IMG/VR virus record: IMGVR_UViG_3300024288_000002
Span: 1-55,001 of that record
Reading direction: 5' to 3' (one strand)
Length of the DNA: 55,001 bases
DNA from: a virus
The notes under the pieces are model-generated. The model was not told where the DNA came from and did no database searches. It saw only the letters and a program-made list of their open reading frames with translations. Both the position numbers and the translations under genes were made by a program. Positions 14,650 to 24,080 of this stretch are shown piece by piece; positions within the stretch are counted from its first letter, which is position 1; the number at the start of each line of letters is the position of its first letter.

Positions 14650-17336
14650 TGGCCCTCGCGACACGAAACTTGTACCTCGTCCTGAAAGCAAGGGACGAGG
14701 CATCTCGTGTCATCCGAGGCTTTGGGCGTGAGCTAACTAGAGCAGGCCGTCTCGCCGAAGCAGAGAACCTTCGTACTCGGGCTGGGCTAGCTTCATTGAA
14801 GGCGGCGCAGTTAGCAGCCTCTGGAGCTGCCCAGGCCGATATCGACAAGCAGAACCTTCTCGCTAAGACCCTTAGAGGTCAAGCGCAGGAACTTGAACGA
14901 GCGCATAGAGCATCTGTGCGGTATGCCAATGCTCTACACTCTGTTAGTGCTACCCTTATCACGGTTGGTTCCGGTCTAGCTATTGCCGGTGCGGTGGGCC
15001 TAGCCTTTCTTACCCAATCAGTACAAGTTGCCAAGGAATACAACCGCACAGTAGCGTTGACCTCTACCCAGATTACAGACTTCAAAGCAAGCCTGCAGGA
15101 CCTGTCTGCCTTAGGTCTCAACGTCGCTAGAACTATCGCTGCACCTTTCGAAGAGATCCAGCCAGCCCTGTATAACATTTTCTCGTCGACCAATGCTAGT
15201 ATGGCACAAGCGTCAGTTCTGTTAACATCGTTTGCGAAGACAGCTGTAGCTGGCCAAGTCTCGATCGAGGATGCAGCTAAGGGCACTATCCCGATTCTCA
15301 ATGCGTTCAACATCCCGCTTGAGAAGGTCAATAGTGTTCTAGACATTCAGTTCCAATTGGTTCGTAAGGGTGTTGGTACCTACGCAGACTTCTCGAGTGT
15401 GTTCGGTCGAGTCGTTCCATCAGCGACTCGTGCTGGACAAAGCTTTGAGACTGTCGCGGCTATGCTTGCGTACTTGACCCGTAACGGTCTAAGTGCTGCT
15501 ATGGCTTCCTCTTCAGCAGCACGTGCTCTTGATGCTATGTCGAATCCAAAAGCCGTAGCGAGTATGGAAGCGCTAGGCATCAAGGTTCGAGATGCTGCGG
15601 GCAACATGCTACCGCTAGAGCAGTCACTCCAGAACTTGCAGAAGTACTTGTTGGCGCTTCCTAATAAGGATCGCATCCAGGCACTGGTCGACATCTTCAA
15701 GGGTGCTGGCGGAACTATCCAGGCTCGAAGGTTCCTTGACCAGATTCTATTGAAGCCTGGAGAGCTTAACGAGTACATTGGCTTCTTGAACGACATGAAG
15801 AATGCCAATGGTTCGTTCGAGCAGGCGTACGCCACGATGAGCAATACAGTAGCTGCTCAGACTACCCTCCTGCGTAACAACTGGAAGGTCCTTCAGGTAA
15901 ACCTAGGCAACGCTGTTACGCCTGCATTCGTTGTACTACTGTCTTGGGTCAACAAGCTGCTGACAGCCTTTAATGGCCTAAGTCCCAATATGCAAAAGGT
16001 CATTGCTATTGGTATCGGCATTGTTAGTATCTTCGGGGTGGTCGCTGGCGTCATCCTCATTGTGCTTGGTGCTCTCGCAGGAATCGCGGCGGCCATCATT
16101 GGTGCAGGTGCATCGTTCTTCTATCTGGTCGGTGGCGTTGTTGCCCTGATAGCCGCTCTTGCAGCTTTCACTGCTGCATTGGTTCTAGCGTGGACTCGTA
16201 GTGCTCAGTTCCGTGGCATGGTAAGCGACATGCAAAAGCATCTCAAGTCCTTGTGGCATGATGTCATAGTCCCACTTGGACAAGCAATTCAAGATGCGTG
16301 GGACAAGCATATGGGTCCTGCGCTTACTAAACTAGCTGACATTATCGAACAAAAGATCATGCCAGCTGTAAGGGAATTCTATAACCAGTTCTGGGCGAAA
16401 CTACTTCCGGCATTGAAAGAAGTAGCGATGTTTATTAAGACCCTGCTGGTAGGTGCCTTCACAGGTATCGGGTGGGTAATTACTAACATACTTGTGCCAG
16501 CAATAAACTGGCTCATACAAAAGTACCAGGAGCACAAGGCAACAGTTGATATGGTTGTTAGTGTCTTGATTTGGCTCGGTAAGTGGATCCTGAAGATTGC
16601 TGCAGTTGTAGGCATAGTACTAGCCGGAGCATTCGTTGGATCCGTAGTCCTTTCGATGCTAGCATTCATTGCCGCAATCGTGGCAGTGATTGCCGTTGTC
16701 GTTTTGTTGGTTGAGGGCATCAAGTGGTTGGTGGAATGGATTGGTACTAACGTTCCAAAGGCGTGGGACTGGGTTGCCGCAAAGAGTGTTGCTGTTTGGA
16801 ATTGGATAGCAGCGTTCTTCGCAGGTGTTTGGAATGGTGTTTGGAATACCTTCTGGACCACTCTTAGTAAGATTCAAACCGGTGTTACGACGATTTGGTC
16901 TTCCATTGTCAACTTCTTTAGTAACGCGGGTACTTGGTTGTTCAACGCAGGTAAGAACATCGTCCAAGGTTTGATTGACGGTTTGCTAAGCATGCTCGGA
17001 GCTGTAGGTAAGATCGCTGGACAAGTTGCACAATCAGTGAAGGACTTCTTCCCGCACTCGCCAGCTAAGAAGGGTCCCCTCTCAGGTGCTGGCAGTATGT
17101 TTTATGCCGGCAAGAAGATGGCTCAACAGCTCGCCGATGGGTTGTCGTCACAAAATGCAACCATCAGCATGAGTGCTGCATACCAAGCAGGGACAGCCGC
17201 AAGCAACTTAACACCTCCTCCTCCAGGTAGTTCTAATGGTGGCGATGTACAACAGACCTTCAATATCAATACGCAGGAGATCAACCCCAGAAGGCATGCT
17301 GCGGAGCTGGGCTTCTTGTTGGCAGGTAGGTTGTAA
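14649..17336 (+). CDS. tape measure protein
   Basis: The 895-residue largest protein of the virion operon sets tail length and may form a membrane channel at DNA injection. The N-terminus (LYLVLKARDEASRVIRGFGR) and following helices are typical. The middle holds several long hydrophobic segments (about residues 455-515 and 650-690), and the sequence WDWVAAKSVAVWNWIAAFFA shows Trp-rich repeats. The C-terminal VKDFFPHSPAKKGPLSGAG is a hallmark of actinophage tape measure proteins. At about 0.15 nm per residue it would predict a tail of roughly 130 nm. Confidence 0.93.
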   Translation: MALATRNLYLVLKARDEASRVIRGFGRELTRAGRLAEAENLRTRAGLASLKAAQLAASGAAQADIDKQNLLAKTLRGQAQELERAHRASVRYANALHSVSATLITVGSGLAIAGAVGLAFLTQSVQVAKEYNRTVALTSTQITDFKASLQDLSALGLNVARTIAAPFEEIQPALYNIFSSTNASMAQASVLLTSFAKTAVAGQVSIEDAAKGTIPILNAFNIPLEKVNSVLDIQFQLVRKGVGTYADFSSVFGRVVPSATRAGQSFETVAAMLAYLTRNGLSAAMASSSAARALDAMSNPKAVASMEALGIKVRDAAGNMLPLEQSLQNLQKYLLALPNKDRIQALVDIFKGAGGTIQARRFLDQILLKPGELNEYIGFLNDMKNANGSFEQAYATMSNTVAAQTTLLRNNWKVLQVNLGNAVTPAFVVLLSWVNKLLTAFNGLSPNMQKVIAIGIGIVSIFGVVAGVILIVLGALAGIAAAIIGAGASFFYLVGGVVALIAALAAFTAALVLAWTRSAQFRGMVSDMQKHLKSLWHDVIVPLGQAIQDAWDKHMGPALTKLADIIEQKIMPAVREFYNQFWAKLLPALKEVAMFIKTLLVGAFTGIGWVITNILVPAINWLIQKYQEHKATVDMVVSVLIWLGKWILKIAAVVGIVLAGAFVGSVVLSMLAFIAAIVAVIAVVVLLVEGIKWLVEWIGTNVPKAWDWVAAKSVAVWNWIAAFFAGVWNGVWNTFWTTLSKIQTGVTTIWSSIVNFFSNAGTWLFNAGKNIVQGLIDGLLSMLGAVGKIAGQVAQSVKDFFPHSPAKKGPLSGAGSMFYAGKKMAQQLADGLSSQNATISMSAAYQAGTAASNLTPPPPGSSNGGDVQQTFNINTQEINPRRHAAELGFLLAGRL

Positions 17337-18190
17337 TGACACTCACTAGCGATTACACGTGGCAGCTCAATTCAGGAGTCATCCTAAACGATGACTCCCT
17401 GTCGCTACCCTTCGTCGACATTGCCAAAGTCTCCGGCTTGGACTCTGCTCCCTACAGGGAAACGATTCGAGACCATGAAGGTACCGATGGCGGGTTCATC
17501 GATGCCCAGTTCGAGCAAGGCAGGGAGCTTTCCCTAGAGGGTACTGCTTATTGTGACGTAGCTAACGTCGAGCCTTACTTCGATACGCTGAAGGCTAACT
17601 ACGCTCCGGTGACTTCCCCTATCCCGCTCGTCTTCAAGGCGTCTGGTGTATCTGAGCGAGTCATGTTTGTCAAGCCTCGGGGTATCAGGTACGACTGGGA
17701 CACCGCACGTCGAACTGGAATGACTCCGATCCAGTTCTTGATGTACGCAGAGGATCCACGTATCTATGACAACAGCCTTCTCAGCGTGGTCATTCCGTTT
17801 GGTGGTCTGGCCACGACTGGTTTTGGGTTCTCTTTTGGGTTCAACCTAAGCTTCGGTGTATCTGTTCCGCCTGTTGGTGGGATTGTACTTGTAACAGGCA
17901 ACAGACCTACACCGGCACTTCTAACTATAACAGGTCCTACTGTTGATCCTCGCATCATTAACGACACAGACAGTAAGACACTAGGACTTAGTTTTACGTT
18001 AGGTGTCTCGGACGTTATTGTTATCGACCTGGCTAATAGAACTTGCATCCTTAATGGCTCAGCGAACCTACGCGGTTTCATGACGCAGGCGGACTGGTGG
18101 CTGTTCAATCCTGGAAGCACGTCTATCAGGTTCGGTGGAGCATCAGGTTCAGGGACGCTAACAGTGAGCTACAGAAATGCGTGGAGGTAA
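17336..18190 (+). CDS. distal tail protein (Dit-like)
   Basis: A 284-residue protein directly after the tape measure gene, starting within its stop (TAATG). DYTWQLNSGVILNDDSLSLP and IRDHEGTDGGFIDAQFEQGR followed by ELSLEGTAYCD are typical of the N-terminal belt domain of Dit proteins, which form the hexameric ring at the tail tip. The middle (GLATTGFGFSFGFNLSFGVS) is Gly/Phe-rich. It probably anchors the hub and receptor-binding proteins encoded downstream. Confidence 0.8.
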   Translation: MTLTSDYTWQLNSGVILNDDSLSLPFVDIAKVSGLDSAPYRETIRDHEGTDGGFIDAQFEQGRELSLEGTAYCDVANVEPYFDTLKANYAPVTSPIPLVFKASGVSERVMFVKPRGIRYDWDTARRTGMTPIQFLMYAEDPRIYDNSLLSVVIPFGGLATTGFGFSFGFNLSFGVSVPPVGGIVLVTGNRPTPALLTITGPTVDPRIINDTDSKTLGLSFTLGVSDVIVIDLANRTCILNGSANLRGFMTQADWWLFNPGSTSIRFGGASGSGTLTVSYRNAWR

Positions 18191-18193
18191 GAC

Positions 18194-19288
18194 ATGGCCG
18201 AATTCAACCCGCCTGGCTGGCTACAGAATGCGGGTGCTACTCACACAGCCGTTCAGATGCGGAGTTATGTTTCCGCCCTTCTTACAGGCGCAAATGCTTC
18301 TGCTTCGTTAGTGGCTCGAGGCGGCGTCGCACCAGCTCTGGGCAACAAGCTTCAGGTAACACAGACGGGCTCTCCGTCGATGGCGGTGATCATTAGGTCA
18401 GGCTTAGCGTGGGTGCCTGGAACCGAGCTAGGCTCGCAAAGCGTCTACGGCGTCTTGAACGACGCAGACCTAACTGTAGCCGTTACGACGGCGCATGCTA
18501 CTCTCGCTCGCATCGACCTCGTGTGCTTCAAGGTTCAGGACACGCAGTACTCGGGAGCTGTAAACGCTTCCTCCTTGGTTGTCGTAGCAGGTACGCCTTC
18601 AGGATCACCTGTAGCTCCTGCAGCACCTAACAACTCGATCACGTTAGCTCAGGTAGCAGTAGGCGCAGCTGTCACTTCGATCACCAATGCTAACATTACT
18701 GACAAGCGTATGTACCTCGCTACAGGTGTACTCCTGTGCACCTCAGCTACGCGACCAGCCGCAGGAACTGTTGGCGTCGGCCAGACCATCTTCCAGTCGG
18801 ACAACAACAGGATGTACACAACTTCCGATGGTGGTACAACTTGGATCGAGTTGACCAAGCGCAAGTACCTTGCAGGTGTTGCATATGTTACGGCTGGCGA
18901 CCAAACTATTGCCGCTGGCAACAATGCGGTGGTTGCCAACGTAACCTTCACTGCGGAAATCAACAACACGTATGTTCTAACAGTTACTGGTAGAATCAAA
19001 GGATCTGTAGCTGCTAGCCAGGCTCTCATCCAAGGCAAGCACAGAACAGGTGCAGGCCCCGCTGTTGTTGGTGATGCGAGTACAACAAATTCGCTGGACT
19101 ACATTGTGGGCACTGATGTCACAGTCGGTGATATCTACACCTTCATTGGTGAGTTTGTCGCCTCAGCTAGCGGTACGTATACTGCAGGTCTACTCGTCAA
19201 CTTCTTCAGCGGATCTGGTACTATGACTGTCTTTAGCAATAGCAACACGCAGATCCGAATAGGAGTTACTGAAGCAATTCCGGTGTAA
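18194..19288 (+). CDS. minor tail protein, candidate receptor-binding or baseplate protein
   Basis: A 364-residue protein three bases after the Dit-like gene. It starts FNPPGWLQNAGATHTAVQMR and has a repeated Ala/Ser/Thr-rich beta pattern. The middle segment TIFQSDNNRMYTTSDGGTTW is a short motif common in tail-fibre proteins that bridges to a distal beta-sandwich domain. The last ~120 residues (AEINNTYVLTVTGRIKG onward) look like a compact adhesin domain. Host-binding is inferred from position and architecture. Confidence 0.7.
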   Translation: MAEFNPPGWLQNAGATHTAVQMRSYVSALLTGANASASLVARGGVAPALGNKLQVTQTGSPSMAVIIRSGLAWVPGTELGSQSVYGVLNDADLTVAVTTAHATLARIDLVCFKVQDTQYSGAVNASSLVVVAGTPSGSPVAPAAPNNSITLAQVAVGAAVTSITNANITDKRMYLATGVLLCTSATRPAAGTVGVGQTIFQSDNNRMYTTSDGGTTWIELTKRKYLAGVAYVTAGDQTIAAGNNAVVANVTFTAEINNTYVLTVTGRIKGSVAASQALIQGKHRTGAGPAVVGDASTTNSLDYIVGTDVTVGDIYTFIGEFVASASGTYTAGLLVNFFSGSGTMTVFSNSNTQIRIGVTEAIPV

Positions 19289-19303
19289 GGAAAGGAGGGT
19301 GAC

Positions 19304-20269
19304 ATGTTAGTTGGAGTAGATGTTCACGGAGCGTTTCAGTCAGGAATCGACTTCAACCTGCTTAAGCGTCAGGGCTACTCGTTCGCAGCAATGAAGTTCA
19401 CACAAGGTACAAGCTTCACTGCACCTAGTGTCGACACATGGCCACGAATGATTAGGGACGCTGGTCTAGTACTAGGTGGCTATCACTGGATCAATCATGG
19501 GCAAGCTGTTCAGCAAGCGGAGTTCTTCTTCAATACGCTTGAACGAACTAAGGCCCTGGTTCCAGGCCTGCCTACGCTGATCCAGCTCGACTGTGAAGAC
19601 AATGCTACCTACACAGACGTGTTGCAGTGGAAGGATAGATGGAATCAGCTTTCAGGCAACCATCCATTCTTGCTGTATACAGGCAAGTGGTGGTGGGCTC
19701 CTTCAGACGGAAGCCGAAATTGGAACGGTCCGAACGTTACTCCGTTCCTGTGGCATTCGCAGTACCTAGTAGCCGACACAGATACAATTCAAGACGACCC
19801 ATTTGTATTCGCTGCTCGCATTCCAAGCAGCTGGTGGATTCCAGGCTATGGTGCTTGGAACCGCGCAACGTTCATCCAGATGACGTCAAAGGGTGATGCT
19901 GGCTCGTTAGGTAACAACGTCGACCTGAACGCCTTTCAGGGTACGATGCAGAACCTACTTGCGCTCACTGGTACAGTACATCAACCGGAGGCTGTGAGTG
20001 ACATGAAGGTATTTACCTGGAACAAGGGAATGTGGGTGTCTGGTGGCAATGCTCGTAGGAGTATTCCTGACGGCGGAGCTCTTACAGACATCTACGAAAG
20101 TGGTGGCGTGAACCTGGGAGATCGTAGCACGTGGTCGCAAGAGCGAATCGACAAGTGCTTCGGTCCCGACCAGGATACGCTCAAGGGTCAGGCTGGACCG
20201 CCCGGACCGGCGACCTACGTTCCACATACCCACACGGGCGATGAAGGTACGCCTACAGCGAAGGGGTAA
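19304..20269 (+). CDS. endolysin, GH25-type muramidase
   Basis: A 321-residue protein. The N-terminal ~210 residues carry the GH25 pattern: GVDVHGAFQSGIDFNLLKRQ, then FAAMKFTQGT, VLGGYHWINH, LIQLDCED with the catalytic acidic residues, and PFLLYTGKWWW. Such enzymes cut the N-acetylmuramic acid linkage of peptidoglycan. The C-terminal ~90 residues (MKVFTWNKGMWVSGGNARRS through WSQERIDKCFG) form a separate segment that may bind the wall and ends with a short collagen-like GPPGPATYVPHTHTGDEG. No signal peptide is present, so a holin is needed. The ribosome site is AAAGGAGGGTGAC. Confidence 0.85.
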   Translation: MLVGVDVHGAFQSGIDFNLLKRQGYSFAAMKFTQGTSFTAPSVDTWPRMIRDAGLVLGGYHWINHGQAVQQAEFFFNTLERTKALVPGLPTLIQLDCEDNATYTDVLQWKDRWNQLSGNHPFLLYTGKWWWAPSDGSRNWNGPNVTPFLWHSQYLVADTDTIQDDPFVFAARIPSSWWIPGYGAWNRATFIQMTSKGDAGSLGNNVDLNAFQGTMQNLLALTGTVHQPEAVSDMKVFTWNKGMWVSGGNARRSIPDGGALTDIYESGGVNLGDRSTWSQERIDKCFGPDQDTLKGQAGPPGPATYVPHTHTGDEGTPTAKG

Positions 20270-20278
20270 TGAAGCCAG

Positions 20279-20539
20279 ATGTTTGGTGCGGAGTTAGGTC
20301 AGCTGGGTCCTTGGGGTTTGGCTAGCGCCTGCTTTATGCTCGTGTTCCTTGGTGGCCTAATTCCGCGCTGGACACATAACCAGAGGATCAATGATCTCAA
20401 GGACCTGAACAACAAGCTTGAGGCGGCACTGGATAAGCGCGATGAACAATTCGATAGGCTTATTGGCCAGAATGAAATCATCGTGCATACGCTGGAGGAA
20501 ATAAAGGCGATAAGCAAAGAGACGAGGCCTGTGTCGTGA
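20279..20539 (+). CDS. membrane protein with coiled coil, holin candidate
   Basis: An 86-residue protein just after the endolysin. Residues 8-28 form one membrane helix (LGPWGLASACFMLVFLGGLI) followed by a basic turn and a long coiled coil (INDLKDLNNKLEAALDKRDE). This one-helix plus coiled-coil shape is common next to actinophage endolysins and is often called a holin or holin partner. Confidence 0.6.
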   Translation: MFGAELGQLGPWGLASACFMLVFLGGLIPRWTHNQRINDLKDLNNKLEAALDKRDEQFDRLIGQNEIIVHTLEEIKAISKETRPVS

Positions 20540-20718
20540 AGTGGCCGCCGTGGCGTAAGTCTGAGCACTCGGAAGAGATAGCTCGGGCCCAAGAACGGCT
20601 TGAGAAGGTTTACAGTGACGATGCTAAAGTAAATGATCTCTCTCGCCGGGCAAGAAAGATAGTGCATGAAAACGAGTTGGCTCCGGCCATCATGAAAGCA
20701 TTGGGGGTGCGCAACTAA
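20536..20718 (+). CDS. small helical protein of lysis cassette
   Basis: A 60-residue highly charged protein starting with GTG that overlaps the previous stop. EEIARAQERLEKVYSDDAKV predicts a long helix, then RRARKIVHENELAPAIMKAL. Similar small proteins occur between holin-like genes in actinophage lysis cassettes. It overlaps the following gene by TAATG. Confidence 0.6.
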   Translation: MKWPPWRKSEHSEEIARAQERLEKVYSDDAKVNDLSRRARKIVHENELAPAIMKALGVRN

Positions 20719-21014
20719 TGTACCAGTGGTTCCTTGGGAGTATAACCGCTGCGGGACTTGTTGGATGTGTTACCTTCGTCCTACGCTACGCCATCCGTAG
20801 TAGGGGGGCCTGGCGTCGTAGTGAGGCTGGACGCTTCATGATGGTTACGTACTTTTGTACTGGGGCGCTTTTCACTTCAGTTCTTGCGAGTCAGATCTTT
20901 GGTGATTGGCCTGGTCGCAGGATCGTAACGGTAATCTTGTTTTCGGCTTATGTAGTCTTTACCTGGTGGCCGCAACGCCTACTGACTAAGGCTGGTAGGC
21001 TAAACAATGACTGA
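20718..21014 (+). CDS. multi-pass membrane protein, holin candidate
   Basis: A 98-residue protein with three predicted membrane helices: WFLGSITAAGLVGCVTFVL, then RFMMVTYFCTGALFTSVLA and IVTVILFSAYVVFTWW, separated by basic loops (RSRGAWRRSEAG). Location in the lysis cassette makes it a class I-type holin candidate; the 20279 product is the alternative. Confidence 0.6.
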   Translation: MYQWFLGSITAAGLVGCVTFVLRYAIRSRGAWRRSEAGRFMMVTYFCTGALFTSVLASQIFGDWPGRRIVTVILFSAYVVFTWWPQRLLTKAGRLNND

Positions 21015-22092
21015 CTATAAATACATCTTCGGGTCTCTTCGTGATGAACAGATCGTTGCGGAGATTCCTTTGTACGGAACTTTTATGGACTTGGAGTTGA
21101 ATGTCGGAGGAACGTTCAACGGTTCTTTCAACCTTGACCAGACGGGAATAAGTAACCGCATTCTTCTGGATGCAACATCGCCAGGACGAACCTGGGTAGT
21201 CTGCGAGCGTAACGGTCAAGCTGTCTGGGCTGGATTTATTTGGAGTCGTGTATACCAAAGTCAGTCTAAGTCAGTGCAGCTATTTGCGAACAGCTTCGAG
21301 AAGTATCCGGCGAAGCAACTTATACGTTCTCAATTCACAGAAGGAGGAGTTGATCAACTTCAAACCTTCCGGGACCTTTGGGCGCACATGCAAGCTGTGC
21401 CGGGACGCAATATAAACATCAACCTTCCAACGGCTACTCCGCCTATAGTCGTTCCGAAGTATGTGGACATTGCTCCTACTGACTACAAGTACTATTCCGA
21501 GGTCATGGATGCCTTGGCCACCGGCACAGACGGTTTCGACTGGACGATCGATGTTGCTAAGTCAGGTCAATACTACCTCAAAACACTTCGCTATGGCTAT
21601 CCTATAACGGGTAGCGCTGATCCAAAGAACCTGACGTTCGAATATCCCGGTGACATCTTAAACTACTACGCTACTGAGTCAATGGTAGATGCAGGGACTA
21701 ACGTCTTCACACTAGGAAATGGTGAAGGCACATCAATGCCAACTCGAGAGGTTATCCATCAAGACCTTCTCGACGGTGGCTTTCCTAGATGGGACTCTGT
21801 AGCTCCTCACAAGGACGTTGACAATCAATCAACGATCGACGGGATAGCTATACAGGAAGCAGCTATTAGGCGACCACCAATGTTGGTGATGAAGCCTACA
21901 CTGAAGGCGAATCTGATTCCTGAGTTTGGAAGCTTCGGACTTGGTGATGCTTGCACCGTCTATATCAAAGATCCCAGGTTCCCTGAAGGCTTCACATTTA
22001 CGTCTCGGATTATCAAGTGGACTCTAAATCCACAGGCGTCGGACCAGACTGATGAGTTCACCATAATCTTTGCAGGTGACGAGAATGGGTAG
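21007..22092 (+). CDS. minor tail protein, tail hub-like
   Basis: A 361-residue protein. The N-terminus (YIFGSLRDEQIVAEIPLYGT, then NVGGTFNGSFNLDQ) and WVVCERNGQAVWAGFIWSR segment match actinophage tail-hub proteins of the gp27 type. FTFTSRIIKWTLNPQASDQT near the end is also typical. Its position after the lysis cassette is unusual, since hub genes often follow the Dit gene directly, but actinophages do show interrupted tail operons. It overlaps the previous gene and the next one. Confidence 0.7.
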   Translation: MTDYKYIFGSLRDEQIVAEIPLYGTFMDLELNVGGTFNGSFNLDQTGISNRILLDATSPGRTWVVCERNGQAVWAGFIWSRVYQSQSKSVQLFANSFEKYPAKQLIRSQFTEGGVDQLQTFRDLWAHMQAVPGRNININLPTATPPIVVPKYVDIAPTDYKYYSEVMDALATGTDGFDWTIDVAKSGQYYLKTLRYGYPITGSADPKNLTFEYPGDILNYYATESMVDAGTNVFTLGNGEGTSMPTREVIHQDLLDGGFPRWDSVAPHKDVDNQSTIDGIAIQEAAIRRPPMLVMKPTLKANLIPEFGSFGLGDACTVYIKDPRFPEGFTFTSRIIKWTLNPQASDQTDEFTIIFAGDENG

Positions 22093-22903
22093 ATATAGGA
22101 CTGACAAGGATCTGATTGACAAAATCAATGAGCTCGAAGCTCGTCTGTCCAAGCTAGAACGGACGCCTCAGGCAAGCAGCATGGGCGTAAACATTGCAGG
22201 CATCACGGTTCAGGGCGGGTCCGTTACAACCCGTCGTGATCCAATAGCCGCACAAGGTCTAATTAGCACAGGATCAAACAACAGTGTTAATGGCGAAGTA
22301 GGCATGAGCCATAGCATACAACGTTCCAATTCAGTGAAAGGTGATGACCACTTCACTGATGGTACCACTGTCGATGGCAACATCGCTATGCAGGTCGGAA
22401 CAGTTGATGGTGGCCACGACTTTCCTGGCTTTGCATTCCCTACACTTGTCCTGTACGACAAGTCGGGAAGCCCGTTAGTAGCTGACTCGGGCAACGCTCG
22501 AAGAGGCTTCTCGGATCCAGTACTGCATCAATCGTTCACGGATGGCACGTACTTCTCGAGCACCTCGACGACGTTCTCATTCATTATGTCGGCAGAGTGG
22601 TACATGTACCATCCGCACTGTCGGATCCGAGTAATCGTTCAGAACGATGCTGCGAACTCGAGTGAGCTTCGCGTTTCGGAGAATGGTGGGAACAACAGCA
22701 TTCTAGTGACACCCATCGGACTAGGAGCTTTTCAATACGTGGACTTGATCGTTAGAAGGTCAAGCATGGTGTCTGGTGTCGCACCAAATGGTAACGTCGC
22801 AGCACTGAACCTCGAACACAGACGTGTCACAGGCGCAGGAACGATTAGGACACAAATCATCAGTGTGGTCGGCATTGACTTGTCCGCCTCCCAACCGTTC
22901 TAG
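22085..22903 (+). CDS. minor tail protein, tail-tip/fibre candidate
   Basis: A 272-residue protein. Residues 5-25 form a coiled coil (DLIDKINELEARLSKLE), typical for trimerising tail-tip proteins, followed by a Gly/Ser-rich beta region and a C-terminal beta-sandwich (SFIMSAEWYMYHPHCRIRVI; FQYVDLIVRRSSMVSG). It is the last gene before the convergent terminator. Start at ATG 22085 overlaps the previous stop; a GTG-type start at 22070 is possible. A receptor-binding role is inferred. Confidence 0.65.
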   Translation: MGRYRTDKDLIDKINELEARLSKLERTPQASSMGVNIAGITVQGGSVTTRRDPIAAQGLISTGSNNSVNGEVGMSHSIQRSNSVKGDDHFTDGTTVDGNIAMQVGTVDGGHDFPGFAFPTLVLYDKSGSPLVADSGNARRGFSDPVLHQSFTDGTYFSSTSTTFSFIMSAEWYMYHPHCRIRVIVQNDAANSSELRVSENGGNNSILVTPIGLGAFQYVDLIVRRSSMVSGVAPNGNVAALNLEHRRVTGAGTIRTQIISVVGIDLSASQPF

Positions 22904-22915
22904 CGCCACACAGAC

Positions 22916-22964
22916 CACTAGCCGGCAGCCTGGGCATTCACCCTCCCTCAGCTGCCGGCTAGTG
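22916..22964. terminator. bidirectional hairpin between convergent arms
   Basis: CACTAGCCGGCAGC (22916-22929) pairs perfectly with GCTGCCGGCTAGTG (22951-22964), a 14-bp stem at the junction where both arms end. No long U-tract is present on either strand, but the location strongly suggests a shared terminator. Confidence 0.8.
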
Positions 22965-22984
22965 TTCTATCTGTAGCTATACGC

Positions 22985-23506
22985 TTATAGAATCTCTACG
23001 CCTGTTGCAGGTGGTCGAAACGGTTCGAAGAGCGACAGATCGTTCAACTGAAATGAACGATAGGCAAGCAGGTGTCTAGTGGCATCCATGGCGTGCCGCT
23101 GGCCAGGAACCCACAGGCCGAGTGCCTTGATCTTATCGTCAATCCAGAAGCCTTTACCCTTTGATGCACCGGATCGAACCAGCTTGACGTAGTCTCGAGA
23201 GTACGCCCAGAGACGAAGAGCTCCTACAACCTCTGCTGCGGTGTAGTCGATCTTGTAGCGGTCGCGTTCGTCCTTGCGAAACTCGAACGGCTCGTAGACG
23301 ATGTGCACGCTCTTGTGGCCTGTGAAAGGTTGCGCATACCGACAAATGCCTTCGAGCCGGCTGAACAACGTGCTGAGCCGGAAGTCATCATCGCAGCAGT
23401 CGATCTGCTCACGACCCCACAAGTCGTCCAAGGTCCAGTACGCCAGGCCCGTAGTACCTCCTGGGTCCATTGCGATGATCAACTTCATCGGGCTGAATGT
23501 TACCAT
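22985..23506 (-). CDS. RuvC-like Holliday junction resolvase
   Basis: A 173-residue protein. LIIAMDPGGTTGLAYW carries the first catalytic Asp of the RNase H-like RuvC fold, VYEPFEFRKDERD the Glu, and GQRHAMDATRHLLAY the C-terminal Asp. Such nucleases resolve branched DNA before packaging. The start is ATG at 23506 overlapping the upstream stop (TAATG) or an internal ATG at 23488, six residues downstream. It is the last gene of the leftward arm. Confidence 0.8.
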   Translation of the reverse strand: MVTFSPMKLIIAMDPGGTTGLAYWTLDDLWGREQIDCCDDDFRLSTLFSRLEGICRYAQPFTGHKSVHIVYEPFEFRKDERDRYKIDYTAAEVVGALRLWAYSRDYVKLVRSGASKGKGFWIDDKIKALGLWVPGQRHAMDATRHLLAYRSFQLNDLSLFEPFRPPATGVEIL

Positions 23507-23928
23507 TAAATCCTATCCAATCCTAGGGGATTGATGCGAGCTGCGATTTGTGGAGTGATCGTTGCCTCAGCCTTGACGACATCTGGTTGAGCTGGACCGA
23601 GTGGAATGTACGTAGCATTCATCGACATGAACTCGAGAGTCACGCCGTACAGTACCCTGAAGACCTCTTCGGCATCGTCGATGGCTACCTGAGGGAACTG
23701 AAACGCAGGGTTCCTTCCTCGAGAGTATCCGCCGATCCCGATCTGGTTGGCAGTAATGACGTGGTGCTTCCACGGGTAGTCCCGGATGTGACTACGAAGA
23801 CGATCAATGATGTACTGTGCACGACCTTCATGTGCAACGATCACGCATCGCCTGTCTGGGTCCTCTGCAATCCATCGACACACAGCTGTGGTCTTACCTG
23901 TTTGTCTTCCACCTGCAACGATGATCAT
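23506..23928 (-). CDS. P-loop NTPase of unknown role
   Basis: A 140-residue protein. MIIVAGGRQTGKTTA is a clean Walker A motif and VAIDDAEEV a Walker B. The short size and the absence of later helicase motifs resemble small AAA-like or DNA-packaging-accessory ATPases. The ATG at 23928 overlaps the stop of the tiny membrane protein gene before it (ATGA), and the upstream in-frame sequence to 24003 is that gene's coding region. It is followed by the RuvC-like gene, so a DNA-processing partnership is possible. Confidence 0.7.
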   Translation of the reverse strand: MIIVAGGRQTGKTTAVCRWIAEDPDRRCVIVAHEGRAQYIIDRLRSHIRDYPWKHHVITANQIGIGGYSRGRNPAFQFPQVAIDDAEEVFRVLYGVTLEFMSMNATYIPLGPAQPDVVKAEATITPQIAARINPLGLDRI

Positions 23929-24029
23929 ACACGCACTCCTTGGATAATCAATGCAGCGACCCATCCAATAGCGAGCCCGAAAAGCAAGCCAAGCCCGGTC
24001 CACATAAGTGCTTCACCAAATCTTTTCAT
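23925..24029 (-). CDS. 34-residue single-helix membrane protein
   Basis: MKRFGEALMWTGLGLLFGLA at the N-terminus, then IGWVAALIIQ and a short basic end. One membrane helix spans about residues 9-29. A strong AAGGAGGA ribosome site and ATGA overlap with the P-loop gene show it is a real coupled gene. Confidence 0.7.
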   Translation of the reverse strand: MKRFGEALMWTGLGLLFGLAIGWVAALIIQGVRV

Positions 24030-24051
24030 CCATTCCTCCTTGTGGCCTATC

Positions 24052-24064
24052 GCCCCTGTGGGCG
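24052..24064. promoter_or_regulatory. CGCCCCTGTGGGCG element
   Basis: A copy of the recurring element that here forms a perfect 5-bp stem (CGCCC with GGGCG) around a CTGT loop. It lies upstream of the 24029 gene in reverse orientation to it. Confidence 0.45.
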
Positions 24065-24080
24065 TTGCTAGATTCACTTG